Notes: a model not told the origin generated them from the letters alone. Positions 25,665-34,353 are shown, counted from the first letter of the stretch. The stretch is 64,000 nt of DNA from Oscillospiraceae bacterium (GCA_022801715.1 JAAWSV010000007.1:1-64000); one strand, 5' to 3'. Made by a program: numbers and translations.

Positions 25665-25830
25665 AATAAACGGACCATTTTTTGGGAATTTTTCCCTCCT
25701 TCAGAGCAATCCAACCCCTATGGCCCAGACAGCGGCGGCTTGTCGAACAGATGGCAGAAGATGACCGGACGCCGCTGTCAGAAGCCGCACGGCTGCGCTG
25801 TTTTCTTCCTCTGTGTACAGAGACTTTGGC

Positions 25831-25859
25831 TTGTCAACAGAGGGAGGAAATGGTATAAT
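25831..25859 (+). promoter_or_regulatory. Promoter of the solute-binding lipoprotein gene
   Basis: TTGTCA (25831-25836) and TATAAT (25854-25859) are spaced by 17 bp. They would yield a leader of about 185 nt. Upstream, GACAGCGGCG/CGCCGCTGTC (25728-25737, 25770-25779) is a wide inverted repeat in the divergent gap. Confidence 0.6.
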
Positions 25860-25865
25860 AGCCGC

Positions 25866-26050
25866 GCAGCAGTGCTGTGGCGCCGGCTTCCGCTTTTGGC
25901 GGGACGGCGCCTGGAAGCCTGCATGTACCACCGCAGACAACCGGCGGAGAGTCCCTTTCATTGGCAAGCCCGGCTGTGTGTACAGGTGCTTTTGAATCCC
26001 AGGGGGCCCTTGTGGAGACCGCGCCCCGTCAACAGGAGAGGTCTGAGACT
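25866..26050 (+). other. Long GC-rich leader of the binding-protein mRNA
   Basis: The 185-nt leader starts with an extended hairpin: GGCGCCG (25879-25885) with CGGCGCC (25905-25911), enclosing CCGC-TTTT-(G)GCGG. Further GC-rich elements follow. No known riboswitch core was recognised and no convincing short ORF is present. Confidence 0.35.
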
Positions 26051-27283
26051 ATGAAGAAGTTCATTTGCCTGCTTGTATCTGTCGGAATGCTCCTTTCTCT
26101 CACCGCCTGCGGCAAAAAGGCGCCGCCGGATACGGATCTGGATAAGACGGACCAGGTCGTGGAGCTGACTGTCTGGGGCGCGGAGGAGGATGAGGCCCTC
26201 CTTCAGGAGATTTTTGACTCCTTCCAGTCCCATTACGCCGGTGAGGCCAGCTTCCGCATCACCTTCCAGCCCCAGAGCGAGTCCAGCTGTAAGGACGCGC
26301 TGTTGGCGGATCTGGAGGGCGGACCGGATGTGTTCACCTTTGCCGACGACCAGGTAGCCGCTTTGGCCGCCGCTGGGGGGCTGGACCCCATTGAGAACGC
26401 GGAGGAGATCCGCTCCGTCAGCCTCTCGGCTGCGGTGGATGCCGCCAGCGTCAGCGGGGAGCTTTACGCCTACCCCCTGACAGCGGATAACGGCTACTTC
26501 CTCTACTATAACAAGGCCTATTTCTCCCCGGAGGATGTGGAGAGCATGGACCGGCTGCTGGCCGCGGCGGCGGAGGCCGGGGGGCTCTTTGCCATGGACT
26601 GGTCCTCCGCTTGGTACGTCTACGCCTTCTTTGGCAACACCGGGCTGAAGGTGGGCCTGAACGCGGACGGACTCACCAACTACTGCACTTGGAACGACAC
26701 CGAGGGTCCCATCACCGGTGTGGATGTGGCCCAGGCCATGCTGGATATTGCCGCCAGCCCCGCCTTCTCTAACCGCACGGATACAGAGTTTATGGAGGGG
26801 GTGCGCAGCGGAACGGTGGTGGCCGGTATCAGCGGTGTGTGGAACGCGGTGGCCATCCAGGAGGCTTGGGGGGAGAATGCCGGCGCCGCCAAGCTGCCCA
26901 CATACACCTGCAAGGATCAGCAGATTCAGATGGCCTCCTTTTCCGGCTGCAAGCTCATCGGGGTGAATGCTTACTCCCGGCAGCCGGAGTGGGCCGCCCG
27001 TCTGGCGGAGTGGATCACCAATGAGGAGAACCAGCACCTGCGCTTTACCCTTCGGGGGCAGGGGCCGGCCAACACCCAAGCCGCCAACTCCCCGGAGGTG
27101 CAGGCCTCGTCGGCCATTGCGGCCCTGCTGGCCCAGTCGGAGTTCTCCCAGCTCCAGCGGGTAGGGGGGAAGTTCTGGGACCCGGTGACTGATTTTGCCG
27201 GCAGCTGTGCCTTGGGCAATCCCTCCGGCGCCTCCCTCCAGTCCCAGCTGGACCGCTTGGTGGAGGCGGTCACCGCCCGTTAG
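26051..27283 (+). CDS. Extracellular solute-binding lipoprotein, family 1
   Basis: A 410-residue lipoprotein with a signal peptide and lipobox (LTAC, Cys20). The mature part has the MalE-like bilobed pattern: 'VVELTVWGAEEDEALLQEIFDSF' at the start, 'GGPDVFTFADDQVAALAAAGGLDPI', 'YAYPLTADNGYFLYYNKAYF' and the C-terminal 'AARLAEWITNEENQHLRF'. Such proteins bind sugars or related solutes for ABC importers. No permease or ATPase gene accompanies it; the next gene is a chemoreceptor. It may therefore deliver a ligand to that receptor or to a transporter encoded elsewhere. ATG at 26051 is chosen at the signal peptide; the frame is open upstream only through the leader. Confidence 0.88.
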   Translation: MKKFICLLVSVGMLLSLTACGKKAPPDTDLDKTDQVVELTVWGAEEDEALLQEIFDSFQSHYAGEASFRITFQPQSESSCKDALLADLEGGPDVFTFADDQVAALAAAGGLDPIENAEEIRSVSLSAAVDAASVSGELYAYPLTADNGYFLYYNKAYFSPEDVESMDRLLAAAAEAGGLFAMDWSSAWYVYAFFGNTGLKVGLNADGLTNYCTWNDTEGPITGVDVAQAMLDIAASPAFSNRTDTEFMEGVRSGTVVAGISGVWNAVAIQEAWGENAGAAKLPTYTCKDQQIQMASFSGCKLIGVNAYSRQPEWAARLAEWITNEENQHLRFTLRGQGPANTQAANSPEVQASSAIAALLAQSEFSQLQRVGGKFWDPVTDFAGSCALGNPSGASLQSQLDRLVEAVTAR

Positions 27284-27342
27284 GGACGCGGGGACTTTCC
27301 TGGTTTGATCCTGAAATTTATCCTGTCTTTGGAGGCATGTGT

Positions 27343-28929
27343 ATGAAAGGCAAGCTCACACTACAGCGCCGCTTGGTCCTGCCCATCGCCCTGCTCGGGC
27401 TGGTGATTTTGCTCTCAAACCTCTTGGCGGTGTTCAGCATCAACAATGTCCACGCCAACGCCGGTACCATTGTGGACGAATATATGGTCAGCGAGGCGAA
27501 GCTGGAGGAGATCCGGCGCTCCATCATGGATCTGCACCGATTGGCCCTCAGCCACATAGTGGCGGCGGACCACGCTACCATGATACATATCGTGCAGGAG
27601 ATCAAGGCGGAGGAGGAGGCCTTGGACGAAAAATTGGCGGAGTACGAGGCCTTTGTGACCGAGGCGGACCAAGGGGTGTACCGCGGCGTGTTGGAGGAGT
27701 ACGATGCCTTCAAGCACGCCTTGGTGGATTTGGTCAGTGCCAGCGCCGACAGCAAGACGCAGGAGGCCTACGCCACGGCCAACGGCGATGTGGCCCTGCG
27801 GGGTGCCGCCGCGGAGGAGGGGATTGACGCGCTTTCCGCCTCTGTGGCCGCGCAGGCGGAGGCGGCGCGGGGGCGCCTGTTCTGGGTGTACATAGCCGCT
27901 TTAGTGATCAGCACCGCCGCTCTGGTGGTGGGGGTGCTGCTGGTGTGGGCGGCGCTGCGGATCATCCGCACCTATGTCATTGATCCCATCCATGGCGCCA
28001 TGGGGACGCTTCAGGACAGTGCCCAGCGCCTCAGCGGCGTGGTGGGGGAGGTCCGGGTGCGGACCCGAACCTCCAGCGGCAGCGCCCGGGGCCTCTCCGG
28101 CCTGACGGATCAGCTCTCCGCCGCCTTGGAGGAGATTGCCGGCAGTACCACCGCCATCACCGCCAGCACCGACCGCACCCAAGGGGACGCGGTGAACATG
28201 GCCGAGACGTGTGCCGCCATCACCGCCTACTCCGCCGAGATGCGGGAGCGGGCGGAGGAGATGGAGCGTAACGCCCACAGGGAGATGGAGGCGGTTCAGG
28301 CCAAGACGGCAAAGATCATGGGCCTCCTGGAGGGTGCTATCGAGAAAAGCCGCAGCGTGGACCAGATCGGTACGCTGACAAAGGATATTCTCTCTATTGC
28401 CTCCTCCACGGACCTGATTGCCATCAACGCCTCGGTGGAGGCTATGCGGGCCGGTGCGGCGGGGAAGGGGTTTGCCGTGGTGGCGCAGGAGATCCGCCGC
28501 TTGGCGGATTCCTGCGGAGAGACCGCCGGCCACATCCAGGCGGTGAGCAAGGTGGTGACCGAGGCGGTGCGCTATCTCTCCAGCAGTGCCCAGGAGCTGG
28601 CGGACTACTTGGGCGGGGCGGTGTCCACCCAGCTGGAGCGGTCTGTCCAGCTGGGCCAGCAGTACCGCGGCGACGCTGCCTACATCCAGAGGGCCATGGA
28701 GGACTTCAATGGCCAGGCGGACCGCCTGCGCCATGCCATGGCGGATATTGCCGGCTCCATCTCCAGCATCTCCGGCGCGGTAGAGGGGGCGGTGTCCGGT
28801 GTCACCGGCGTGGCCGGCAGTACCCGGAGCTTGGCGGAGGACATGGCCGGCATCACCGCCGGTATGGACACCAATCAGGAGATCGTAGGCGAGTTGCAGC
28901 ACCAAGTGGATGTGTTTGCCAATCTGTGA
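27343..28929 (+). CDS. Methyl-accepting chemotaxis protein (four-helix-bundle sensor)
   Basis: A 528-residue chemoreceptor. The first membrane segment is at about residues 10-32. A 150-residue all-helical extracytoplasmic domain follows ('EEIRRSIMDLHRLALSHIVAADHATM'), resembling the 4HB_MCP fold. The second membrane segment is at about 182-208, and a long signalling coil has a conserved tip ('[33 protein letters not shown]'). Only a short HAMP-like stretch ('YVIDPIHGAM') joins membrane and coil. ATG at 27343 is preferred: GGAGG at 27331-27335 is seven bases ahead of it but only one base from the ATG at 27337. It follows the binding protein by 59 bp. Confidence 0.9.
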   Translation: MKGKLTLQRRLVLPIALLGLVILLSNLLAVFSINNVHANAGTIVDEYMVSEAKLEEIRRSIMDLHRLALSHIVAADHATMIHIVQEIKAEEEALDEKLAEYEAFVTEADQGVYRGVLEEYDAFKHALVDLVSASADSKTQEAYATANGDVALRGAAAEEGIDALSASVAAQAEAARGRLFWVYIAALVISTAALVVGVLLVWAALRIIRTYVIDPIHGAMGTLQDSAQRLSGVVGEVRVRTRTSSGSARGLSGLTDQLSAALEEIAGSTTAITASTDRTQGDAVNMAETCAAITAYSAEMRERAEEMERNAHREMEAVQAKTAKIMGLLEGAIEKSRSVDQIGTLTKDILSIASSTDLIAINASVEAMRAGAAGKGFAVVAQEIRRLADSCGETAGHIQAVSKVVTEAVRYLSSSAQELADYLGGAVSTQLERSVQLGQQYRGDAAYIQRAMEDFNGQADRLRHAMADIAGSISSISGAVEGAVSGVTGVAGSTRSLAEDMAGITAGMDTNQEIVGELQHQVDVFANL

Positions 28930-28956
28930 CAGCACATCATACGCGCCTATAAGAGA

Positions 28957-28999
28957 AGCAGGAGAGGCGGACGTTTGGCGTCCGCCTCTCCTGCTTTTT
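28957..28999. terminator. Bidirectional terminator
   Basis: A 17-bp perfect stem (28957-28973 with 28979-28995) and a T-run separate the chemoreceptor from the convergent CheY-like gene. Confidence 0.88.
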
Positions 29000-29008
29000 C
29001 ACATATCA

Positions 29009-29371
29009 TTACTCTGTAGCTTCGTCCAGCGCCTGAAGCAGCTCCTCCTTGGAGAAGGGCTTATAGAGAAAGGTCTTGGCCCCAATACCGCTGGCCTCGT
29101 GAACCGAGTCGTCGTTGGCCAAGGAGGAGACCATGACGATCCGCGCCTCCGGGTGCTCCTCCAAGATGATCTGGGCGGCCTCCAGACCGTCGATGCCGGG
29201 CATGATGATGTCCATGGTGACCACGTCCGGCCAGAGATCGGCATAGCCGGCAATGGCATCCTCGCCGTTTTCGCAGTAGGCCACTATCTCGTAGTCGGTG
29301 CCCTCCAGAAGCCTGCGGATGTGCAGCTCCATCATCCGGGAGTCGTCAACCACCATGACCTGTTTCTTCAT
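29009..29371 (-). CDS. CheY-like single-domain response regulator
   Basis: A 120-residue receiver domain with no output domain. The acidic pair is Asp9-Asp10, the phosphoacceptor is Asp54 in 'VVTMDIIMPGIDG', the switch Ser is at 82/83 in 'MVSSLA', and Lys104 is in 'YKPFSKEEL'. The order and lengths match CheY. It lies convergent to the chemoreceptor at 27343-28929, so it may carry the signal from chemoreceptor arrays to the flagellar motor. No CheA or CheW gene is present here. Its promoter holds a tandem 11-bp repeat. Confidence 0.92.
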   Translation of the reverse strand: MKKQVMVVDDSRMMELHIRRLLEGTDYEIVAYCENGEDAIAGYADLWPDVVTMDIIMPGIDGLEAAQIILEEHPEARIVMVSSLANDDSVHEASGIGAKTFLYKPFSKEELLQALDEATE

Positions 29372-29403
29372 AATGTAGTTCCCTCTTTCTTACTGTTATC
29401 CTT

Positions 29404-29433
29404 ATATTTACGGCATATTTACGGCTTTTTCAA
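29404..29433 (-). promoter_or_regulatory. Promoter of the CheY-like gene with tandem 11-bp repeat
   Basis: On the minus strand, TTGAAA (29433-29428) and TAAATA (29410-29405) are separated by 17 bp. Two exact head-to-tail copies of ATATTTACGGC (29404-29425) cover the spacer and -10 box, a likely regulator-binding site. Confidence 0.5.
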
Positions 29434-29548
29434 GGTGTCCTCTCCGGTGCGTCGACCGCGTACAGCCGTCCTGTCCACAGACGGAAGCGGTCCTTCCGCG
29501 GGAGGGCTGACCTGTGTGCGAGCGTAAATATATCCTAAAAAAACGGCG

Positions 29549-31288
29549 CTACAGCAGCACGATCTCGCCGCAGACCAGCTTGGCTACACACTGACGGCGC
29601 TCTTGGCGCACGCGGAGCATCTCATCGCCAAAGCTGATCTCTGTCCCCGGATAGACCACCGCGCACTCCAGACGCCCGTGCTCCTTCTCCAGCAGCTCAA
29701 TCTTGATGTTGGCCAAGTCGTCCTCCAGCTGCTTGAGCTTCAGCTCGGCCACAGAGAGCTTCATCCGCGTCTTATTGAGAAGGCTGGTCTTGGCGGGACT
29801 GTCCAGCTGGCACTCCATCTTCTCCAGCTCGATCTCCAGATCCTTCAGCTCCTGTTGGATGACCTCCCGCTCAAAGTTGGTGCAGGGCAGTCCCCCTAAG
29901 GCCACAGAGGTCCGGCACTCGGACTGGGAGCCGATGGAGGTGACATTGATCAGCTTGGCGGCCCAGACCCGGCCCCCCATGATGCAGCCCCGGCCGGAGC
30001 GGACGATGACCTCCCCGTCGCAGTAGATGCTGCCGTTGATGATGCAGTCGGTCTGAAGATTCTCCCGGGCGTAGATGGTGGCGTTTTCGATGTACTTGGA
30101 GAAGATGCTGCGGTGGGAGCGGACCACCGTGGTCCCGTCCCCCAGGATCCCCTTGACCACCACCAGGTCGCCGCCGGACTCCACAGAGCTGCCCGCTTCC
30201 ACCACGCCGGCCACGTGAATGTTCCCCATGGCCCGGACGGTGAAGCCGGTAAGTACGTCGCCCTTGATGTTGATATCCCCCAAGAAGTTGATGTCCCCGG
30301 TGGAGAAGTCCACGTTGCCCGGGATATCCAGCACCGGCTTCACCTGGAAGCTCCGGCCGGTAAACTCCACATGGCCCGCGATGGAGGCCAGCAGGGAGAG
30401 GCCGTCCTCGCTGATCTCGGTGTTCCGGCCCTTGGGGAGGGGGACGGACTTCCCGCTTTTGGCGGGGATCTCCTGATCCTGCACGGTGCGTCCCAGCTCG
30501 CCCTCGGTGGGCAGAATCAGGCGGCAGATCTCCTGATCCTTGTTGACGTTGAAGATCAGATTCAGGTTGGTGTAGTCCACCTGACCGTACTCATCTACAT
30601 CCAAGGTGTGCACGATGGACCGGGGGAAGTAGTCCACAATGTTGCCGTTTTCCCCGTCAAAGGCGGGCTTCCCTTGGGCGAAGGGGAACAGGTGGAAGTA
30701 CTTTCGGTCATGGACAGGCAGGCGGTCCACCAGATGCTCGTCTACGCCGTAGGTGACACCTTGGTCCAGCATGGCCTGAAAGAGCAGGTCCCGGTTGACC
30801 TCCTGCCCCTCCCCGATGGGGGGGAGGATGATGATCCAGGCATAGAGCTTATCCGCGGAGAGGAAGAAGTAGGGCTGGGCGTCCAAGGACAAAGTTTCTT
30901 CCGGCTCCTCCAGCTCCTCTTGGTCCTTCTTCTTGCGGAGCTTGCTCTTATTGAACTCCTTTACCTGCTTCATACGGGAGCCGCAGAGGCTGGTGAGGGC
31001 TGTGCGCAGACGGGCCAGCTCCCTCCGGATCATCTCCTCGGGAAGTGCGCCCTCCTCGTCTAAAGAGAGACGGGGGGCGGGCAGATAACCGGATTCCCGA
31101 CGCCGCAGTTCATAGAGCTGGTAGAGGGGGTGCTCCGCCGGCAGCTCCAAAAGGGCTTGGTCAAAGCCCCCGTCTGCCTTGGTCTCCGCGGTTTGATCCA
31201 CCGCCAGCTCCTCCTGAATCTGGTCCTCCGCCTCCGTGGCGGCTTTGGAGCCGAAGAGCAAGGATGCCAGCTTTTCCTTCAATGACAT
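29549..31288 (-). CDS. FapA/DUF342 family protein
   Basis: A 579-residue cytosolic protein of the DUF342 (now FapA) family. It has an N-terminal charged region (1-130) and a FapA N-domain (about 130-300, ending near 'AKSGKSVPLPKGRNTEISEDG'). A right-handed beta-helix of short Gly/Val-rich strands follows (about 320-470, 'GDINFLGDINIKGDVLTGFTVRAMGNIHVAG', 'RSGRGCIMGGRVWAAKLINVTSIGS'), and then a coiled coil (about 480-540). The molecular role of the family is poorly known, and members are often near chemotaxis or motility genes in clostridia, as here. A good promoter precedes it. The 177-bp gap downstream holds only the CheY promoter. Confidence 0.85.
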   Translation of the reverse strand: MSLKEKLASLLFGSKAATEAEDQIQEELAVDQTAETKADGGFDQALLELPAEHPLYQLYELRRRESGYLPAPRLSLDEEGALPEEMIRRELARLRTALTSLCGSRMKQVKEFNKSKLRKKKDQEELEEPEETLSLDAQPYFFLSADKLYAWIIILPPIGEGQEVNRDLLFQAMLDQGVTYGVDEHLVDRLPVHDRKYFHLFPFAQGKPAFDGENGNIVDYFPRSIVHTLDVDEYGQVDYTNLNLIFNVNKDQEICRLILPTEGELGRTVQDQEIPAKSGKSVPLPKGRNTEISEDGLSLLASIAGHVEFTGRSFQVKPVLDIPGNVDFSTGDINFLGDINIKGDVLTGFTVRAMGNIHVAGVVEAGSSVESGGDLVVVKGILGDGTTVVRSHRSIFSKYIENATIYARENLQTDCIINGSIYCDGEVIVRSGRGCIMGGRVWAAKLINVTSIGSQSECRTSVALGGLPCTNFEREVIQQELKDLEIELEKMECQLDSPAKTSLLNKTRMKLSVAELKLKQLEDDLANIKIELLEKEHGRLECAVVYPGTEISFGDEMLRVRQERRQCVAKLVCGEIVLL

Positions 31289-31330
31289 AGTTGCAGCACC
31301 ACCCTTTCATCGGAATCAAAATACATCAAT

Positions 31331-31359
31331 ATTATACCGGACCAGCGGCCCCTTGGCAA
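31331..31359 (-). promoter_or_regulatory. Promoter of the FapA-family gene
   Basis: TTGCCA (complement of 31354-31359) and TATAAT (complement of 31331-31336) are separated by 17 bp, 43 bp before the start codon. Confidence 0.6.
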
Positions 31360-31391
31360 GCGGGGAGTTTTCCGGCTGATAGGGGCCAGCC

Positions 31392-31775
31392 TCAGCGGTC
31401 CACCATGACGCAGGGGAGGCCGTGGGCCTCCACGGCGGCGGCCATGTCGGCGGGGAGGGCCAGCTTGGCGGTGCGATAGCCCCTGTAGAAGCAGGACTTG
31501 GCCGAGCCGTCCCTGCGGACCACCTTTACCGTCAGGTTATAGGAGAGCCGGCTCTCCAGCTCCTTGGCGCTGTACCGCAGCTCCACATGGTCGATCTTTT
31601 CAAGGGGGATGGCGTAGGGCGCGCCGGTGTTCAGCACCAGACAGCCGTCCTCGAAGAAGAACGCGCCGGCGTTGGAGATGTTCTTGTACCGTCCCCGGGA
31701 GTAGCCGAAGGCGGCCAAAATCATGATCAACGGGACAAAAACAACGATGGTGGAGATAATCGCATAGACATCCAT
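31392..31775 (-). CDS. Small membrane-anchored hypothetical protein
   Basis: A 127-residue protein with one N-terminal membrane segment (about residues 5-25, 'IISTIVVFVPLIMILAAFGY') and a soluble C-terminal part with alternating strands ('GCLVLNTGAPYAIPLEKIDHVELRYS'). The soluble part looks like a small pleckstrin-homology-type or beta-barrel fold; that is a guess. The start is ATG at 31775, with AAGGGGGG upstream. It is the last gene of a minus-strand run LemA - DUF3137 - this protein and probably shares their transcript and membrane role. Confidence 0.7.
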   Translation of the reverse strand: MDVYAIISTIVVFVPLIMILAAFGYSRGRYKNISNAGAFFFEDGCLVLNTGAPYAIPLEKIDHVELRYSAKELESRLSYNLTVKVVRRDGSAKSCFYRGYRTAKLALPADMAAAVEAHGLPCVMVDR

Positions 31776-31873
31776 AACAGAATCCCCCCTTATTTGGTCT
31801 GGTACGCCCAGATCTCCCCGGCCAGCCGGGAAATCCATTCTATTTCATCCGGCTCTCTGCGCTCCCTCGGAAA

Positions 31874-32857
31874 TCACCATGTCCGCCCTGTCTTCTCCCG
31901 ACCGGTCCGGGACTGGGGCGGCGCCTCGGGGGGCATGGCGCTGAGGAACACGTCCCCGGCGTTTTTCAGCAGCTCCATGTCGCCGAGGATCAGGGCCTTC
32001 TGCTCCGCCACCGGCACGTCCACCACGCCGTCGAAGATGCTGCGGGTGCGGCTGATGGCCACGAACATGGCCTCCCCCCGGAAGGTCACGGCGATCTGTT
32101 CCCCCACCAGCTCCTGAAATTTCTGGATCTTCTCCATCAGGTGGGGGGTGAGGATGTAGAAGGCGTTGTGCTCGTCGGCGGCGTAGATCTGGAACTTGCT
32201 GTTGAAGGCGGCGCTGTCCGTCTCCACCTTGTACTCCGCCGTCCAGCCCCGCAGATCGGAGAGAAATTCCTTCTGGAAGATCTGCAGATGGCCATTGCTG
32301 ATCTTCTGGTGGTCGAACCGGTCGAAACGGATCACCTGCCCGTCAAAAAGGGTATCTAACTCGTTGCGCTTTCCCCGGCGGACCATCCGCTTGGTGGTCA
32401 CGTCGCTGAAAGCGAAGCGCACATTCTGATAGCAGCCGGTGAGCAGGTCCTCGCTCTCGAAGTACCGCTTGTCACCGCAGGCCACCACGGCGGCGTTGCG
32501 GATGTCGTCATGTGTAAAGCCGGCCTTGGGATCATAGCTGAGCTGGCCGAAGAGCCCCATCTCCGTGATGGTGCTCAGCACATAGCGGCTCTTGAAGATG
32601 TCGTTGAAGGCTTTATAAGGCTTTTGAAAGAGCAGCCAGTAGAAGAAGGCCAGCGCGCCGCAGGAGAGCGTGACCGTGCCGAAGAGGGTGGCGCCGATCT
32701 TGACAAACAGGCTGTCATCCTCCTCCATCATCAGCCTCCACACGCCGTACAGGATCAGCAGAGCGGCAAGGCCGGTACACAGCAGCATGATGCGGTAGCG
32801 CCCCCGGGCCTTCAGGCGCAGAACCTCCAATTCCGCGTCAGTGATGGTCTCTCGCAT
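31874..32857 (-). CDS. DUF3137 family membrane protein
   Basis: A 327-residue protein with two N-terminal membrane segments (about 22-45 and 52-78). A large cytosolic domain contains the DUF3137 pattern 'YDPKAGFTHDDIRNAAVV', 'SEDLLTGCYQNVRFAFSDV' and 'FQKEFLSDLRGWTAEYKVET', then 'FYILTPHLMEKIQKFQE'. DUF3137 proteins commonly sit beside LemA genes, and their exact function is unknown. The LemA gene is 14 bp upstream on the same strand, so these two are a transcriptional pair. Confidence 0.85.
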   Translation of the reverse strand: MRETITDAELEVLRLKARGRYRIMLLCTGLAALLILYGVWRLMMEEDDSLFVKIGATLFGTVTLSCGALAFFYWLLFQKPYKAFNDIFKSRYVLSTITEMGLFGQLSYDPKAGFTHDDIRNAAVVACGDKRYFESEDLLTGCYQNVRFAFSDVTTKRMVRRGKRNELDTLFDGQVIRFDRFDHQKISNGHLQIFQKEFLSDLRGWTAEYKVETDSAAFNSKFQIYAADEHNAFYILTPHLMEKIQKFQELVGEQIAVTFRGEAMFVAISRTRSIFDGVVDVPVAEQKALILGDMELLKNAGDVFLSAMPPEAPPQSRTGREKTGRTW

Positions 32858-32871
32858 GGTGGATTCCCCCC

Positions 32872-33606
32872 TCAGTCAAAGGATACCTTGAAGTTTTTCT
32901 TGTGCTCCTCAATCTCGTAAAAGTCCGCCGGCTCCATGCGGCACAGAGCGGCCACCAAGGACCAGGGGATGGAGGCCAAGGTCTGGTTGTACAGGGACAC
33001 ATTGGCGTTGTAGAGCCGCCGGGCGGCTTGCAGGTGCTCCTCCGCGTCAAAGATGGTCCGCTGGAAGTACTCCATGGACACCGAGGAGTAGAGGGTGGGG
33101 TACTGCTCCATCAGGGCGTTGACCCCCGCGCCCACCCCGGCAAGGTCCCGATGGACAGAGGTGAGGACGCCGATCTTCTGGTTTACGTGCATCTGACGCT
33201 GCGCCCCGGCGCTGGCGCCCCGCTGCCCGCCGGTGCGGCGGGGGGAGCTCTCGTGCATTTGGACCCGGACCCGCTCCAGCTTCTCCGACTGGCGGGCGAT
33301 CTCCTGGTCAATGGTCCGCAGGGCCTCCTCAGAGAGGCTCTGTTGCTGACGCTGGCGCTGGGTGTCCAGGGCCGTACCGGTGCGCACGGCGGTCAGGTCC
33401 ATCATGATCTGGTACTCGTGGGAGAGGTACTTCTTCACCGCCTCGATCTCCTCGGTGAGCAGGTCATAGCGTTTCTCCAGGGCCACGTCGATGCCGGCGC
33501 TGCCCTCATCCACCTTCACCCGCAGCCGGTTCAGCCGGTTAAAGAGGAGAATGTAGGCCAGCACCAGCAGAACCAGCAGGCCCAGTACAATCCACATGGG
33601 GTCCAT
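32872..33606 (-). CDS. LemA family protein
   Basis: A 244-residue protein anchored by one N-terminal membrane helix (about 4-22, 'WIVLGLLVLLVLAYILLF'), followed by the long-helix LemA core ('LRVKVDEGSAGIDVALEKRYDLLTEEIEAVKKYLSHE', about 28-64). The family ending 'RRLYNANVSLYNQTLASIPWSLVAALC' is intact. LemA proteins are envelope-associated helical bundles of unclear function, usually next to DUF3137 or TPM-domain genes. The start is ATG at 33606, with AAGGAGG upstream; an in-frame Met at 33657 lies at the promoter. Confidence 0.92.
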   Translation of the reverse strand: MDPMWIVLGLLVLLVLAYILLFNRLNRLRVKVDEGSAGIDVALEKRYDLLTEEIEAVKKYLSHEYQIMMDLTAVRTGTALDTQRQRQQQSLSEEALRTIDQEIARQSEKLERVRVQMHESSPRRTGGQRGASAGAQRQMHVNQKIGVLTSVHRDLAGVGAGVNALMEQYPTLYSSVSMEYFQRTIFDAEEHLQAARRLYNANVSLYNQTLASIPWSLVAALCRMEPADFYEIEEHKKNFKVSFD

Positions 33607-33655
33607 AGGGACGCCTCCTTCTGTGATGATTTTGGCATGGAAATTGGCTGCTCCC

Positions 33656-33684
33656 ATTATAGTAAAATTTTTGATAAAAGTCTA
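33656..33684 (-). promoter_or_regulatory. Promoter of the LemA operon
   Basis: TAGACT (complement of 33679-33684) and TATAAT (complement of 33656-33661) are separated by 17 bp of AT-rich spacer. Confidence 0.5.
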
Positions 33685-33701
33685 TACCCTGTTAGAGAAA
33701 T

Positions 33702-33741
33702 CGGCGTGTCCAAAACCCGAAGGGGGGTATTGGACACGCCG
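33702..33741 (-). terminator. Hairpin after the DUF1836 gene
   Basis: CGGCGTGTCCAA (33702-33713) and TTGGACACGCCG (33730-33741) form a perfect 12-bp stem. The trailing T-run is weak, so termination is probable rather than certain. Confidence 0.55.
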
Positions 33742-33784
33742 AATGCGCCGCTGGCCTTTTTTGACAGTCCGCCTTAGACGGCTC

Positions 33785-34315
33785 CTATTTTGCCGTCTCC
33801 GACCCGGCACTGAGCAGGGATTCTGTCAGGGCCTTGGACAGGTTGGAGACCACGGCGGCAAAGATGATCAAGCTGTCATCTGCCAGAGCGTCGGGGAGGA
33901 TCATCTCGGAGTATTTGGAGAAGGCTGTCTTGGCCTCCTGATACTGCCGGACAAAGTTGGTGTAGATCCGCTCCACCTCCCCCTCGTCAATGCCCATGGG
34001 CAAAAGGCGCTGGATGGAGGCGATGCTGAGACTCTGCTTCAGCGTGCAGAACACCAGCAGATAGGCCAGATGCACCCGGCCATACTTCTTTTTCACCGGC
34101 GGCGGCATAACCTTCATGCGCACGTAGTTGTTGACGATGCTGGCAGTGATCACCTTGTCCTCCCCGCTCTCGCCGGACAGAGGGAAGCTCAGGTAGCGGC
34201 TGAGAAGCAAAATCACTTGGTCCATATACAGCTCCAGCTCTGGAAGCGCCTCCCACGCCGGCAGGGAGAAGGACAGCATCCGCCCCTCCCACGCCTTCAA
34301 CTGCTGTCGCAGCAT
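33785..34315 (-). CDS. DUF1836 family protein
   Basis: A 176-residue soluble protein. The DUF1836 signature is clear: 'ELELYMDQVILLLSRYL', 'ITASIVNNYVRMKVMPPPVKKKYGRVHLAYLLVFCTLKQSLSIASIQRLL'. The 'VNNYVRMKVMPPPVKKKYGR' portion resembles the helix-turn-helix and wing of MerR-type regulators, so DNA binding is plausible but unproven. It is divergent from the hemolysin III gene, with palindromes in the shared 190-bp promoter region. This fits a regulator controlling itself and its neighbour. Confidence 0.85.
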   Translation of the reverse strand: MLRQQLKAWEGRMLSFSLPAWEALPELELYMDQVILLLSRYLSFPLSGESGEDKVITASIVNNYVRMKVMPPPVKKKYGRVHLAYLLVFCTLKQSLSIASIQRLLPMGIDEGEVERIYTNFVRQYQEAKTAFSKYSEMILPDALADDSLIIFAAVVSNLSKALTESLLSAGSETAK

Positions 34316-34353
34316 CTGATCGCCCCTTTCCCATGGTGATAGTTGTCCCCTCT

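Noticed and set aside
25740-26054. Short open frame in the leader of the binding-protein gene
   Set aside because: It has no ribosome site, spans the promoter and transcription start, and its composition is random-looking.
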